A DNA stretch of 64,000 nucleotides. It comes from Marinomonas balearica. GTDB taxonomy: Bacteria; Pseudomonadota; Gammaproteobacteria; Pseudomonadales; Marinomonadaceae. The DNA lies in NCBI RefSeq assembly GCF_004362145.1, contig NZ_SNXC01000009.1:1-64000 (forward strand). The letters run 5' to 3'. The position numbers and the translations under genes were made by a program. Below are positions 38,296 through 47,825 of this stretch, one piece after another; positions within the stretch are counted from its first letter, which is position 1, and every line of letters begins with the position of its first letter. The notes below the pieces were generated by a model. It was not told the DNA's origin and searched no databases. It saw nothing but the letters and a program-made list of their open reading frames with translations.

Positions 38296-39717
38296 ATGAG
38301 CCATCGGCTTAGTGAAGTCGAGATACAACCTATTTTGAAAGATCAAAAGCAGAGTAATGATATGCCTTCAAATAAGATGATATTACAATCACCAAATACG
38401 AACCAAGTCGCATGCCCAGCGTTATTTCTAACTGCGCCTGCGTCGAATCAAGGTAAAACAACAATTACTGCTGCACTTGCCCGTCATTTTTCAAAATTAG
38501 GCAAAACCGTTCGGGTCTTTAAGACGGGTCCAGATTACTTGGATCCGCTAATACTTGCTCAGGCATCAGGGCATCCCGTTGAACAACTTGATATTTGGAT
38601 GGCAGGTACAGAGTATTGTCAGGAACGTCTCTACTTGGCGGCACAACATGCTGATTTAATCTTAGTGGAAGGTGCGATGGGAATGTTTGATGGAGAGCCG
38701 TCGTCTGCTGATCTTGCGGCGTGTTTTGGTATTCCAATGGCCATCGTGATGGATGTAAAAGGCATGGCGCAAACCGCAGCGGCGGTTGCCAGTGGCTTAG
38801 CTGCGTTTAGAGACGATGTTGAAGTGTCTGGTTTGATTGCGAATCGCTGCGGCAGTGAACGCCACGCACAGCTAATACGAGACGCGCTACCTGAATCCGT
38901 TCCTTTGCTTGCAACATTGAAGCGTGACGAAGAAGTCACGTTGCCAGAAAGGCATCTTGGTCTTGTTCAAGCAGAAGAAGTAACTCAAGAGTTAGAACAA
39001 AAGTTTGAAGCCGCAGTTGATTGGTTACGGCAAACCAACGACAAAGGCCTTTTGGAATTGCCTAAGCCGGTTGTTTTTTCTGAACCCGTAACGTCTTATG
39101 AGAATAGCGATATAGAGCCACAGCTTGACGGGAAACGCATTGCTGTAGCGAAAGATTTGGCGTTTAGTTTTATATATCATGCGAACTTAGATGCTCTAGA
39201 GCGTTTAGGCGCTAAAATTTATTTCTTTTCTCCCCTTTACGATCACGAGTTACCGGACTGTGATGCGGTATGGTTACCCGGCGGGTATCCAGAGTTGCAC
39301 AGTAATGTTCTCGCTAATAACGACGAAATAAAGCAAGCGCTGTATGCGTTTTATGAAGCAGGAAAACCCATTCTAGCGGAATGCGGAGGCATGTTATATT
39401 GCCTTGAGAGTTTGACGGATTTGGAGCAAAACACAGTGCCTATGCTGGGGATCTTGCAAGGCCAAGGGTCTATGCGAGGTAAGCGTGGTTGTCAGGGAAT
39501 GCAGACTGCGGTTTGTCCTCAAGGAGAGATCAGAGCACACGCACATCATCGATCACGAAGTGCTGGCACACCGGATCCTATTGGACATGGACGACGACAA
39601 CGACATCCTGCGCCCGGTGAACCGATATACCAAGTCAAAGGGTTAACCGCCAGTTATCTACATTTCTTCTTTCCTTCAAACCTGACCGCTATAGCGGCTA
39701 TTTTTAGCGAACGATAA
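38296..39717 (+). CDS. cobB: Cobyrinic acid a,c-diamide synthase CobB/CbiA
   Basis: A 473-residue ATP- and glutamine-dependent amidase of the corrin ring. The N-terminal ATPase has ASNQGKTTITAALARH near residue 50 and KTGPDYLDP. The C-terminal class-I-type amidotransferase domain has the nucleophile in LAECGGMLYCLE near residue 360 and the histidine region RAHAHHRS near residue 415. The start could be ATG 38296 or ATG 38362, since the first conserved residues come only at about residue 40. It uses hydrogenobyrinate or cobyrinate depending on the route. Confidence 0.93.
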   Translation: MSHRLSEVEIQPILKDQKQSNDMPSNKMILQSPNTNQVACPALFLTAPASNQGKTTITAALARHFSKLGKTVRVFKTGPDYLDPLILAQASGHPVEQLDIWMAGTEYCQERLYLAAQHADLILVEGAMGMFDGEPSSADLAACFGIPMAIVMDVKGMAQTAAAVASGLAAFRDDVEVSGLIANRCGSERHAQLIRDALPESVPLLATLKRDEEVTLPERHLGLVQAEEVTQELEQKFEAAVDWLRQTNDKGLLELPKPVVFSEPVTSYENSDIEPQLDGKRIAVAKDLAFSFIYHANLDALERLGAKIYFFSPLYDHELPDCDAVWLPGGYPELHSNVLANNDEIKQALYAFYEAGKPILAECGGMLYCLESLTDLEQNTVPMLGILQGQGSMRGKRGCQGMQTAVCPQGEIRAHAHHRSRSAGTPDPIGHGRRQRHPAPGEPIYQVKGLTASYLHFFFPSNLTAIAAIFSER

Positions 39718-39723
39718 ACGCGT

Positions 39724-40827
39724 ATGTGGCCTGAAAGTGCAGAGGAAAATAAACCTCTTAGAACGGGATTAACAACAGGCACATGCGCAACGGTCTGTGT
39801 GATGGCTGCGGCGCAGGCTTTGATCGCACAGCGTGAAGATCCCAAGGCCTTTGTAGTGTTGCCGAAGGGGCAAAAAGTCTCTCAGGCAATTCTATATTAC
39901 CAGTATCTCAATAGTGCTGTTAAAACAGCAACGATCAAAGATGGGGGCGATGATCCTGATGCAACCCATGGAGCGGTTGTTTGGGCTGAAGTTCGTCTCA
40001 CCAAGCATAAAGGTATTTTCTTTATCGCAGGTGAAGGGGTTGGAACCGTAACGCGAAGTGGTCTCGTGCTCGATGTGGGAGAGCCTGCAATTAATCCCAT
40101 CCCCCGAAAAATGATGATGGAAAACCTTACCTCTTTTGCAGCAGCATATGGCTATGAAGGCGGCTTTGAACTGACTATCGGAATTGAAAACGGTGACCAA
40201 ATCGCGCAAAAAACCATGAACCCAAGGCTTGGAATACTGGGTGGCTTATCGATATTGGGAACGACCGGAATTGTTCGCCCGTTTTCTTGTGCGGCGTACA
40301 TCGCGTCGATTCATCAAGGTATTGATGTTGCACGAGCAAATACGCTTAACCACATTGCTGCAACGACCGGGAACGCAAGTGAGAGTGCAATCAAAGCGCA
40401 TTACGGTTTAACGGAAATGGCATTGATTGAAATGGGAGATTTTGTCGGCGCTGTTTTAAAACATATTCGTAAAGTAGAGAAAGAGCCACAGCTTAAAAAG
40501 CTCTCCATTTGTGGAGGCTTTGGTAAAATCAGCAAGTTGGCGCAGCGTAACATGGATCTAAACAGCCGAGCTTCCTCTATTAATCTCGATGCACTGGCTG
40601 ACACCGCTTTAACATTAGGTGCATCAAGTTCTCTGCATGAAAAAATGCGTCTCGCGAATACCAGTGTAGAAGCATTAAAGTTTGCTCAACTCGAAGGGCT
40701 GGCTTTAGCTGATGTGGTTTGCGCTCAAGCTCTACACTTTTGTCGTGAATATATCCCTGATTATATGGAATTGGAAGTGTACGCAATAGACCGAAGTGGG
40801 CGTTTTGTTGGGCATGCTAAAGGTTAG
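39724..40827 (+). CDS. cbiD: Cobalt-precorrin-5B C1-methyltransferase CbiD
   Basis: A 367-residue SAM-dependent enzyme that methylates C1 during ring contraction in the oxygen-independent type of pathway. The N-terminal motif LRTGLTTGTCATVCVMAAAQAL and the glycine-rich GEGVGTVTRSGL are diagnostic. CbiD also takes the place of CobF in some aerobic pseudomonads, so its presence alone does not prove the anaerobic route. It begins six bases after cobB. Confidence 0.95.
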   Translation: MWPESAEENKPLRTGLTTGTCATVCVMAAAQALIAQREDPKAFVVLPKGQKVSQAILYYQYLNSAVKTATIKDGGDDPDATHGAVVWAEVRLTKHKGIFFIAGEGVGTVTRSGLVLDVGEPAINPIPRKMMMENLTSFAAAYGYEGGFELTIGIENGDQIAQKTMNPRLGILGGLSILGTTGIVRPFSCAAYIASIHQGIDVARANTLNHIAATTGNASESAIKAHYGLTEMALIEMGDFVGAVLKHIRKVEKEPQLKKLSICGGFGKISKLAQRNMDLNSRASSINLDALADTALTLGASSSLHEKMRLANTSVEALKFAQLEGLALADVVCAQALHFCREYIPDYMELEVYAIDRSGRFVGHAKG

Positions 40828-40872
40828 AATTGATGCACGATGCCTTGGTATTTGTTTAATACAAAATGATAA

Positions 40873-41670
40873 GTGAAAATATTGAAAATTTTATTGCTTG
40901 GTGGAACCGCAGATGCCCGCCAATTGGCGGATCAGCTTCATTTGCGCGGTGTTCATGTGATCTATTCTATCGCTGGATTAGTACGTGTTCCCAGATTGGG
41001 GTGCGAAGTGCTGGTGGGGGGCTTTACTCAGTTTGGTGGGCTTGAGCGTTATTTAACGGATCACAATATCAGTTTAGTAGTCAATGCGACGCACCCGTAT
41101 GCTCTTAATATGACGAATACAGCAGTGCGCGCCTCTAAAAAAGTAGGTGTAGATTGTTGGCGATTTTTACGTCCAGAGTGGCAAATTGAAGCGGGAGATA
41201 ATTGGATCTACTATGAAAATGAAGACCAATTAATAAACGCTCTTTCTCGATTTCAGCGACCATTATTGAGCGCAGGGCAGCATTCACAAGAGTTTATAAT
41301 GTCTGTTGCTGGGTTAAGTAGCATCGATGTCGTTTGTTGGCGTACCGCAGTCACTCCGAAGTTTATGCTGCCTGATGATGTTAAATGGCAAAAAGCAATC
41401 GGGCCATTTAATTTCGAAAGTGAAAGAGCATTTATTGGCGATAATCACATTGATGTTATTGTAAGTAAGAACAGCGGTGGAAAATCGACATACGCTAAGC
41501 TCGAAGTCGCAAGGAAGCAAAGTATTCCAGTGCTTATGCATAGAAGGCCAATTACCGAGACGGCTTCAGCGACTTACTCGTCACATGATGAGATAATGGA
41601 TGACATTATCGATTTTTCTAATAAATTTTGTCAAAAGAACCAAGCTCAAAAAGGCAGCACGCAGCAGTGA
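40873..41670 (+). CDS. cobK: Precorrin-6A reductase CobK/CbiJ
   Basis: A 265-residue NADPH-dependent reductase. It starts with the family nucleotide-binding text ILLLGGTADARQLADQL, and it contains VNATHPYALNMT near residue 75 and VSKNSGG near residue 198, all typical of the family. The start is GTG 40873; a TTG three codons later is possible. Its TGA overlaps the cbiC start by four bases. Confidence 0.93.
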   Translation: MKILKILLLGGTADARQLADQLHLRGVHVIYSIAGLVRVPRLGCEVLVGGFTQFGGLERYLTDHNISLVVNATHPYALNMTNTAVRASKKVGVDCWRFLRPEWQIEAGDNWIYYENEDQLINALSRFQRPLLSAGQHSQEFIMSVAGLSSIDVVCWRTAVTPKFMLPDDVKWQKAIGPFNFESERAFIGDNHIDVIVSKNSGGKSTYAKLEVARKQSIPVLMHRRPITETASATYSSHDEIMDDIIDFSNKFCQKNQAQKGSTQQ

Positions 41671-42338
41671 AACAACCGCTAGAAAACAAAGATCAGTCTC
41701 TATTTAAGTATGAAGCGAATCCACAAGCGATCGAATCAGAAAGCTTCCGCCAGATTCGTGAATGCACAAATCTAGATCAATTTAGCCGAGATGAGCAGCA
41801 AGTCGTTATGCGGATCGTACACAGTTTGGGGTATCCAGACGTGGCTGAGCAAGTCAGGTTCAGTAAAAATGCGTGTGATGCAGGTAGAAAGGCGTTAGCA
41901 GGAAGCCACACTATATTGTGTGATGTTGAAATGGTGAAGCAAGGTGTGACGAAAAGAATGATTGAGACGCCGCCTGTCTGTCGCTTAAACGACCCAAAAA
42001 CCGTTGAGCTGGCGAAATCTACCGGAGAAACCCGTTCGATGGCGGCACTTAAATTATGGGACACCGAACTTAAAGGAAGTGTCGTGCTCATTGGCAATGC
42101 GCCGACGGCCTTATTTCGCTTATTGGAAATGATTCGAGCTGGCGCTCCTAAGCCTGCTTTAGTCATAGGTATGCCCGTTGGTTTTGTTGGAGCGGCAGAA
42201 TCGAAAGAGGCTTTATGGGAAGTGCATGAGTCGCTGGGAATAGAGTGCATTACACTTCTAGGAAAAATGGGCGGAAGTGCTGTCACCTCAGCCAGTTGTA
42301 ATGCGTTGCTTCGTTGCAATAGAAATGAGTATTACTAA
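41667..42338 (+). CDS. cbiC: Precorrin-8X methylmutase CbiC/CobH
   Basis: A 223-residue enzyme that moves the C11 methyl group to C12. The family motifs VIGNAPTALFRLLEMI near residue 140, GMPVGFVGAAESKEAL and the C-terminal GGSAVTSASCNALL are clear. I place the start at GTG 41667, which overlaps the cobK stop as GTGA, a coupled arrangement. A TTG 13 codons upstream is unlikely. The extension before the core (about 20 residues) is longer than usual. Confidence 0.94.
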   Translation: MKQPLENKDQSLFKYEANPQAIESESFRQIRECTNLDQFSRDEQQVVMRIVHSLGYPDVAEQVRFSKNACDAGRKALAGSHTILCDVEMVKQGVTKRMIETPPVCRLNDPKTVELAKSTGETRSMAALKLWDTELKGSVVLIGNAPTALFRLLEMIRAGAPKPALVIGMPVGFVGAAESKEALWEVHESLGIECITLLGKMGGSAVTSASCNALLRCNRNEYY

Positions 42339-43609
42339 TGCAGATTCATGTTGTTGGGCTTGGAGTTTCAGAGAACGCAGAATTAACAGAAAACGCCCGT
42401 TACCTAATTCATAACTTGACCCCCAGTGACCGATTGGTAGGAAGTGAGCGGCAAATAGAAATGCTTTCACAGTACCACTCGGGAACATCATTTATCTTGC
42501 CTAAGCTCTCTGAACTTAAAGAGGTGGTTAGCGCGTGGCATGAAAGCGGTGTTAACCGTGTTGTCCTTCTTGGATCAGGGGATCCGCTGTTTTACGGAAT
42601 TGGGCGCTGGGTTCAACGACATTTTGCGTACCTCGACGTATCATTCTATCCTAATGTATCCAGCATTCAGGTCGCGTGCCATAGAATCGGTTTGTCGTTG
42701 CAAGACGTGCATACAGTGAGCCTGCATGGGCGTCCGCTGCAGATCCTTCGAAAACACCTTCATACCAATAAAGTACTTGTTTTATTAACCGACAGTAACA
42801 GTCATCCGGCGGCCATCGCTAAAGAATGTGTTCGAGCAAACCTTGGAGACAGTCGAATAACCGTCTGTGAAAGGCTGGGTTATAGTGATGAAAGAGTTCA
42901 GCATTTCACATCGAAAGAATTGCAATTCTCCAGTTTAACTTTTGATTTGTTAAATGTTGTGATCGTTGAAGTAAGTTGCCAACAAGCGTTAGTGCCTTCG
43001 ACACCTGGTTTTCGCGATGATTTGTTTGTCACTGACAAAGGCGAAGGTAAGGGCATGATTACTAAGCGAGAAGTGCGCCTTTCTATTTTGTCTTATTTAG
43101 GGGCTGAAGAAGGTGAGACAATCTGGGATATCGGCGCAGGATGCGGAAGCGTGAGTGTTGAATTGGCTTATTGGAATTCGAATACGCAGGTGTATGCGAT
43201 TGAGCATCATCCAGATCGCATTGCTTGTCTTGAACAAAATCGGGAAAAATTTGGATTGATGCAAAATCTCACGTTAATCCAAGGTAAAGCGCCAGAGGTA
43301 CTTGACCAATTACCCCGTCCAGACCGTATTTTTATTGGGGGGAGCGGCGGTGAGCTGCCGGTATTGCTCCAATTTGTTTGGTCGTTGTTGCCTGAAGGCG
43401 GAGTATTGTTACTCAGCTCTGTTACTGATTCGACACAGCTCGAAGCCATGACGTTTCTTAATGTCAGAGAAAAAGCCTCTGATGCCAAATGTGAAAGTAT
43501 CACGATTCAAGTTTCGCGCAGTGAAGTATTAGCAGGCAGTACACTGCGCAAACCCTCTTTGCCTGTTACATTGTGGCAATTTCAAAAGTCGCGCGTGTTA
43601 GAATCATGA
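42338..43609 (+). CDS. cobL: Precorrin-6Y C5,15-methyltransferase (decarboxylating), CbiET/CobL fusion
   Basis: A 423-residue bifunctional protein. The N-terminal CbiE half (1-215) is a tetrapyrrole methylase with LLGSGDPLFYGIGRW near residue 82. The C-terminal CbiT half (235-420) is a Rossmann-type SAM methyltransferase and decarboxylase with TKREVRLSILSYL and DIGAGCGSVSVELA near residue 267. The start overlaps the cbiC stop (TAATG). Confidence 0.95.
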   Translation: MQIHVVGLGVSENAELTENARYLIHNLTPSDRLVGSERQIEMLSQYHSGTSFILPKLSELKEVVSAWHESGVNRVVLLGSGDPLFYGIGRWVQRHFAYLDVSFYPNVSSIQVACHRIGLSLQDVHTVSLHGRPLQILRKHLHTNKVLVLLTDSNSHPAAIAKECVRANLGDSRITVCERLGYSDERVQHFTSKELQFSSLTFDLLNVVIVEVSCQQALVPSTPGFRDDLFVTDKGEGKGMITKREVRLSILSYLGAEEGETIWDIGAGCGSVSVELAYWNSNTQVYAIEHHPDRIACLEQNREKFGLMQNLTLIQGKAPEVLDQLPRPDRIFIGGSGGELPVLLQFVWSLLPEGGVLLLSSVTDSTQLEAMTFLNVREKASDAKCESITIQVSRSEVLAGSTLRKPSLPVTLWQFQKSRVLES

Positions 43610-43643
43610 AGCAAGAAATAGTGTTATTAATAGGAAAAAGTGA

Positions 43644-44366
43644 ATGAATGCGCTTGGCTCTTTTGTTGGTATAGGTGTTGGGCCCGGTGATCCGGAGCTG
43701 CTCACATTAAAAGCTGCGAGTTTGATAGAACATGCACCTGTTGTTGCTTACTTAGCGAATGAGGAAGGTGTCTCACAGGCGAAAAAAATTGCGTGTATTG
43801 CAATGGAAAGACGATACTCTATACACCCTGATGTCGTTATTCCTATGCCCATGTCAATGGATAGAACGAAAGCAAACATTGCCTACGATCATGGAGCACA
43901 AGAAATTGCGCTGCATTTAAAACAAGGTCGAAACGTCGCATTTTTATGTGAGGGAGATCCCTTGTTTTTTGGCTCTTTTACCTACCTTATGGAACGACTG
44001 GAAGGCGACTACAATTGTCAGATTGTTCCAGGGATTTCAAGCATTCACGCAGCGGCATCTGCTCTTAAGCACCCGCTAACGGTACTTAAGGAGTCTTTCG
44101 CCGTGGTCAGTGGACGTCACTCAGACAATGAGATTGTGAGTGCACTTGAAAATCACGACTCTGTTGTCATTATGAAAGCGGGATCTGCGCGTCCGCGAAT
44201 TTTAGCAGCGTTAAAAAGAACCGAGCGAATGTCCGATGCAAAATACTTGGAATACATTGGTCGAGAAAACGAGCATATAGTATCGGATGTTAGAGAGCTG
44301 GTTCCCGCTGCCGGCCCTTATTTCTCGTTGTTTGTCGTTACTCGAGGCGACAGAAACCGTCAATGA
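43644..44366 (+). CDS. cobI: Precorrin-2 C20-methyltransferase CobI/CbiL
   Basis: A 240-residue tetrapyrrole methylase. GVGPGDPELLTLKAASLI near residue 11 and FLCEGDPLFFGSF near residue 95 are the SAM-binding family motifs, and VPGISSIHAAASAL is typical of the C20 enzyme. It should act first on the precorrin-2 (or cobalt-precorrin-2) substrate. It overlaps cbiG by four bases (ATGA). Confidence 0.92.
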   Translation: MNALGSFVGIGVGPGDPELLTLKAASLIEHAPVVAYLANEEGVSQAKKIACIAMERRYSIHPDVVIPMPMSMDRTKANIAYDHGAQEIALHLKQGRNVAFLCEGDPLFFGSFTYLMERLEGDYNCQIVPGISSIHAAASALKHPLTVLKESFAVVSGRHSDNEIVSALENHDSVVIMKAGSARPRILAALKRTERMSDAKYLEYIGRENEHIVSDVRELVPAAGPYFSLFVVTRGDRNRQ

Positions 44367-45157
44367 TTCGCATTATTTCGTTAACAGAGCGTGGAAAAAA
44401 ACTTTCTGAAGCGATAGCTAAAAGGTTGCAGGGTTGTGAAGTGACCCACAACCCAAAGCCCTTTAAAGAGACTGTTCAGGACTATTTTAAGCAGGGGGAT
44501 AGCCTCATTTTCATCTGTGCGACTGGCATTGTCATACGCACCTTGGCTCCAGTGTTAGAAAGCAAACTTTCTGATCCGGCCGTATTGGTAATGGATGAAT
44601 TTGGCCGGTTTGTCATACCTTTGTTATCAGGCCATGAAGGCGGCGCGAACCACCTTGCAAGCCAATTAGAAAAGCAACTTGCAGACTTTAACACACAGTT
44701 AGTTATGACGACTGCAAATACATATTTAGATCCTATTTATACACTTGGGATGGGATGTGAACGAGATTGCCCTTTAAGTTATTTAGAAGAATTGATGCTC
44801 GAAGCGTTAGCTTTAAAAGGCCTTGCTCCTGAAGACATACGTTCTCTTAACAGTATCGATATAAAGTCAGATGAGACTCACTTAATTGCTTTAGCGCAAA
44901 AGTATGGGTGGGCGTATGTGACTTACTCTGTTCAGGAGCTAGGAACAATGGAGTCGAGGCTTAATTCTCGCTCTGAATACGTTTATAAAACGGTTGGCGT
45001 ATATGGCGTAGCGGAGTCTGCTGCTTTATATGGTGTACAAGAGGCAGCGGGTGCTACTCCTGAGTTGTTGCTACCTAAAATAAAAAATGCGAAAGCAACC
45101 TGTGCTTTAGCAAGAGCTTACCCCGCATCCAATCGCGAGGCCAGTCGTCGACAATAG
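44363..45157 (+). CDS. cbiG: CbiG-type cobalamin biosynthesis protein, N- and C-domains only
   Basis: A 264-residue protein. The first part (about 1-110) is a CbiG_N domain with FICATGIVIRTLAPVLESK and PLLSGHEGGANHLA. The second (about 125-255) is a CbiG_C/CobE-like domain starting near LGMGCERDCP and containing TYSVQELG. The middle domain found in 350-residue CbiG appears missing. CbiG opens the delta-lactone of cobalt-precorrin-5A in the oxygen-independent route; CobE is the aerobic relative of the C-domain. It is last in cluster 1. Confidence 0.88.
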   Translation: MIRIISLTERGKKLSEAIAKRLQGCEVTHNPKPFKETVQDYFKQGDSLIFICATGIVIRTLAPVLESKLSDPAVLVMDEFGRFVIPLLSGHEGGANHLASQLEKQLADFNTQLVMTTANTYLDPIYTLGMGCERDCPLSYLEELMLEALALKGLAPEDIRSLNSIDIKSDETHLIALAQKYGWAYVTYSVQELGTMESRLNSRSEYVYKTVGVYGVAESAALYGVQEAAGATPELLLPKIKNAKATCALARAYPASNREASRRQ

Positions 45158-45242
45158 AATATCAGGGTAAAACCATCGTAAAAGTAGGGATAATATCCTA
45201 TTATTTGTTTCGTTTTGAATTGTCTTGGATCGAAGAGTTTCT

Positions 45243-46607
45243 ATGCTTCATTGGTTAAATGCGTCATTAAACAGAAAGATAGGCAGTCTATTTGTCGTCC
45301 TTTTCTCGTTCCTATTCATTGTGATCATTTTCTCAATTTATAAGCTTCGTTTAATCGACTTTGAAATGAAAGAAGTCGCGGAGATTGATATCCCGCTTAA
45401 TGAAGTGATGGTGCAGGCAGAAATGTTGCAACTAAAGCAACATGTCTTTATGGAGCAGTTTCGACGATTAGGGGGAGACGAGATGTTTACGGATCCCAAA
45501 GTACAATTCTCCGAGCGTCGTCAAGAACTGGTTCAGCTTTTGAACAGTGCAACTCACGTCATTCGTTCTAATATTGAGCGACATCGTATCCGGTTTGAGT
45601 TGTTAGAACACAAAGAACTTCTGAGAGAAATACAGGCCTTTCATCGAATAAGTAACGCTTTCGAAAACCAACTCGGTACGGTGTTAGATCTGCAGAATGT
45701 ATCTGCATCTGAATGGCAGGCAGTCGAAACTCTTAGTGTACAGTTAGACAAGAGTATGAGTTCAATTCTGCATCAAATAGAAACTCTGTCATTAGAGGCT
45801 GCACGTTATACGGAAAAGCACGAACGAGAGTTTATGTTTATTAACGGGTTATTAGGAGCTGGAGCATTTGTTATAGGGCTTTTTTTAACCGTTTATATTA
45901 TTCAAATTATTCGATTTCGAATTCTGCGAATACACAGTCAGGTTGAGAATATTCACCAATCGCTGGCAGAAGGTGGCCCTATTCAGGTTGATTTAACGTC
46001 AAACTCAAAGACAAAACCACAAGACGAGTTGGATGAACTTGAGCAAGACCTTCAAAAAATGGTGAGTCGCCTTTCGGATGAAATGGATGGACGGATTGCC
46101 GTGGAAAAGCAACTACTGACGCTTGCTACGCGAGACAAACTCACAGGCGCCTACAATCGCCATAAATGGGATGAGCAGATTAAAATCTCATTGGATCTCG
46201 CGCAGCGTGGCAGTGAATTTAGCTTAATCATGATGGATATAGATCATTTCAAAAAGGTCAATGATCAATATGGGCATCAAGTTGGCGACAAGGTATTACA
46301 GTTTTTTGTAACATCGTTAACTTGTTGCCTACGAAAATCAGATTTGCTGTTCAGATTGGGAGGCGAGGAGTTTGCAGTGCTTCTTCCCCAGCAATCTATT
46401 CAACAAGCTGCGGAGGTCGGAGAGCGAATACGTCAACGAATTGAAACGGCAGATGACGCTAATATTCCCGCTTTTACTGTCAGTCTGGGTATCAGTTCTT
46501 ATCATGAAGACGACGAGGAAAGCTCAATTTTAACGCGAGCAGATAAAGCACTGTATAGGTCAAAATTAAATGGACGGAACATGCTGACGCTCGAAATAGA
46601 ATCCTAA
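45243..46607 (+). CDS. Membrane diguanylate cyclase
   Basis: A 454-residue protein that should make c-di-GMP. TM1 lies at about 13-36, a helical periplasmic sensor of about 160 residues follows, TM2 is at about 203-225, and a HAMP-like helix precedes a C-terminal GGDEF domain (about 305-452). Its DMDHFK-equivalent MDIDHFKKVND and the intact active-site GGEEF near residue 378 suggest activity. ATG 45243 is preferred over TTG 45225 because AAGAG precedes it. It is not part of the cobalamin operon by function. Confidence 0.92.
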   Translation: MLHWLNASLNRKIGSLFVVLFSFLFIVIIFSIYKLRLIDFEMKEVAEIDIPLNEVMVQAEMLQLKQHVFMEQFRRLGGDEMFTDPKVQFSERRQELVQLLNSATHVIRSNIERHRIRFELLEHKELLREIQAFHRISNAFENQLGTVLDLQNVSASEWQAVETLSVQLDKSMSSILHQIETLSLEAARYTEKHEREFMFINGLLGAGAFVIGLFLTVYIIQIIRFRILRIHSQVENIHQSLAEGGPIQVDLTSNSKTKPQDELDELEQDLQKMVSRLSDEMDGRIAVEKQLLTLATRDKLTGAYNRHKWDEQIKISLDLAQRGSEFSLIMMDIDHFKKVNDQYGHQVGDKVLQFFVTSLTCCLRKSDLLFRLGGEEFAVLLPQQSIQQAAEVGERIRQRIETADDANIPAFTVSLGISSYHEDDEESSILTRADKALYRSKLNGRNMLTLEIES

Positions 46608-46653
46608 GAGATGGCTTCGCGTGTTTGAGTGACATAGCATATTGGCTGGGAGG

Positions 46654-46896
46654 TTATACGGTAATATCGATCAGGCTGCCAATCATGCTATCTGCGGTTT
46701 CAAGTACTTTTGTGTTTGCTTGTGCTTCTAACTTACTGCTAGAGGCTTCGATCAGTCCTTCTTGAATGTTAGAAGATCCGTTAGTCGAACCAGCCGTTGT
46801 CGCATTGACGACCTTATTACTTGCTTGATCTAAGTTGCTTTGGCTTCGTTGAAGCCCTGTTAGACCATTGCTAAAAGGTGATCCATTAATCTGCAT
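46654..46896 (-). CDS. Small flagellar rod/hook-like protein
   Basis: An 80-residue secreted-type protein without a classical signal peptide. The N-terminal FSNGLTGLQRSQSNLDQASNKVVNATT resembles the conserved N-terminal helix of flagellar rod and hook proteins (FlgC/FlgG/FlgE), and the C-terminal half has the equivalent of the C-terminal helix. It looks like a miniature with both end helices and no middle domain. Similar short proteins are annotated as flagellar in other gammaproteobacteria. It stands alone, so export and role are uncertain. Confidence 0.6.
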   Translation of the reverse strand: MQINGSPFSNGLTGLQRSQSNLDQASNKVVNATTAGSTNGSSNIQEGLIEASSSKLEAQANTKVLETADSMIGSLIDITV

Positions 46897-47294
46897 CTTA
46901 GTTTACCTACTTTTCTCTACAAGCGAATTTATCAATTGTCAGCTTAGAGAGTCTACTTGAAAAAAGCAATGAGCTAGAGAGGGTGCAATTAAGCCTGTTG
47001 ACTTCAATGAGCGGGCTGTTCGTCCAATACTCGGCAGTCGTCGCACCGAGTCCGATTACAACTACCGGGAGCGCCAATTGACTATACAGACGGGGCTGAT
47101 GAAAAATACGAAGGCGTTAATTTCGTCGCAGTGTGTGGTTATGTTTTATAAGGTCGCTTTTTTATTACAACTTTTGACAAAAAGCGTGTTAACTGGCTTT
47201 TCAGGGTGTATCCGTTTTATCTTGAATCTTTTATGCTGGTTTGTTGAAGTATGTTTATCTTTTAAAACGCATTGAAGAGGGACGACGAGCTAAG
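46897..47294. other. Spacer before the acetyltransferase gene
   Basis: About 400 bases with no supported gene. A 65-codon open frame at 47078-47275 lacks a ribosome site and shows no family resemblance. The sequence ACCGGGAGCGCCA near 47060 imitates a tRNA 3' end but no cloverleaf can be formed. Confidence 0.45.
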
Positions 47295-47789
47295 ATGATA
47301 CGAAACGCGACACAGAATGATGCAGCCAAAATCGCGGCAATATACAATCACTATATTGCAAAAACAGTGATTACGTTTGAAGAAGAGCCTGTCAGTATTA
47401 TTGATATTGTCGAGCGTGTGCAAAATGTTCAATCGCTTGATTTACCTTGGATTGTGGTTGAGGTAGATGGAGAGGTGGCAGGCTACGCGTATGCTGCTCA
47501 TTGGCATAAACGAAGTGCGTATCGATTTTCAGTTGAAGCGACGGTCTACTTATCACCGTGCCACTCTGGGAAGGGTTTAGGAACCTTGTTGTATCAAGCG
47601 TTATTCGACAAACTTCGGCACTCTAATATTCGTACTGTTATAGGTTGTATTGCATTGCCAAATGATGCCAGTATTTCTTTGCATGAAAAGCTTGGAATGA
47701 AAAAAATAGGACACTTTGAAGAAGTTGGCTATAAGTTTGGTCATTGGTGGGATGTGGGTTATTGGCAGCTAACATTGGCGAGCGAATAA
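47295..47789 (+). CDS. GNAT N-acetyltransferase, phosphinothricin-acetyltransferase-like
   Basis: A 164-residue cytosolic acetyltransferase. The N-terminal IRNATQNDAAKIAAIYNHYI and the block TVYLSPCHSGKGLGTLLYQALFD near residue 91 match the Pat/Bar-like GNAT family, including the acetyl-CoA loop. It may acetylate an amino-acid analogue such as methionine sulfone or sulfoximine; the substrate is unproven. ATG 47295 is the start that fits the family. It heads a three-gene run with a MAPEG protein and a second GNAT protein. Confidence 0.85.
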   Translation: MIRNATQNDAAKIAAIYNHYIAKTVITFEEEPVSIIDIVERVQNVQSLDLPWIVVEVDGEVAGYAYAAHWHKRSAYRFSVEATVYLSPCHSGKGLGTLLYQALFDKLRHSNIRTVIGCIALPNDASISLHEKLGMKKIGHFEEVGYKFGHWWDVGYWQLTLASE

Positions 47790-47825
47790 AAACCGAATTA
47801 ACGCAGCGTAGAGCAAGGACAGAAT

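Noticed and set aside
41777-42319. A 180-codon minus-strand open frame
   Set aside because: It lies wholly opposite cbiC, which has clear family motifs and coupled start and stop signals.
47040-47075. A tRNA-like 3' end (GCGCCA) with a possible T-arm
   Set aside because: No T-loop of the right form and no matching acceptor strand upstream; a cloverleaf cannot be drawn.
47078-47275. A 65-codon hydrophobic open frame before the first GNAT gene
   Set aside because: No ribosome site, no family resemblance and overlap with the better-supported gene leader.
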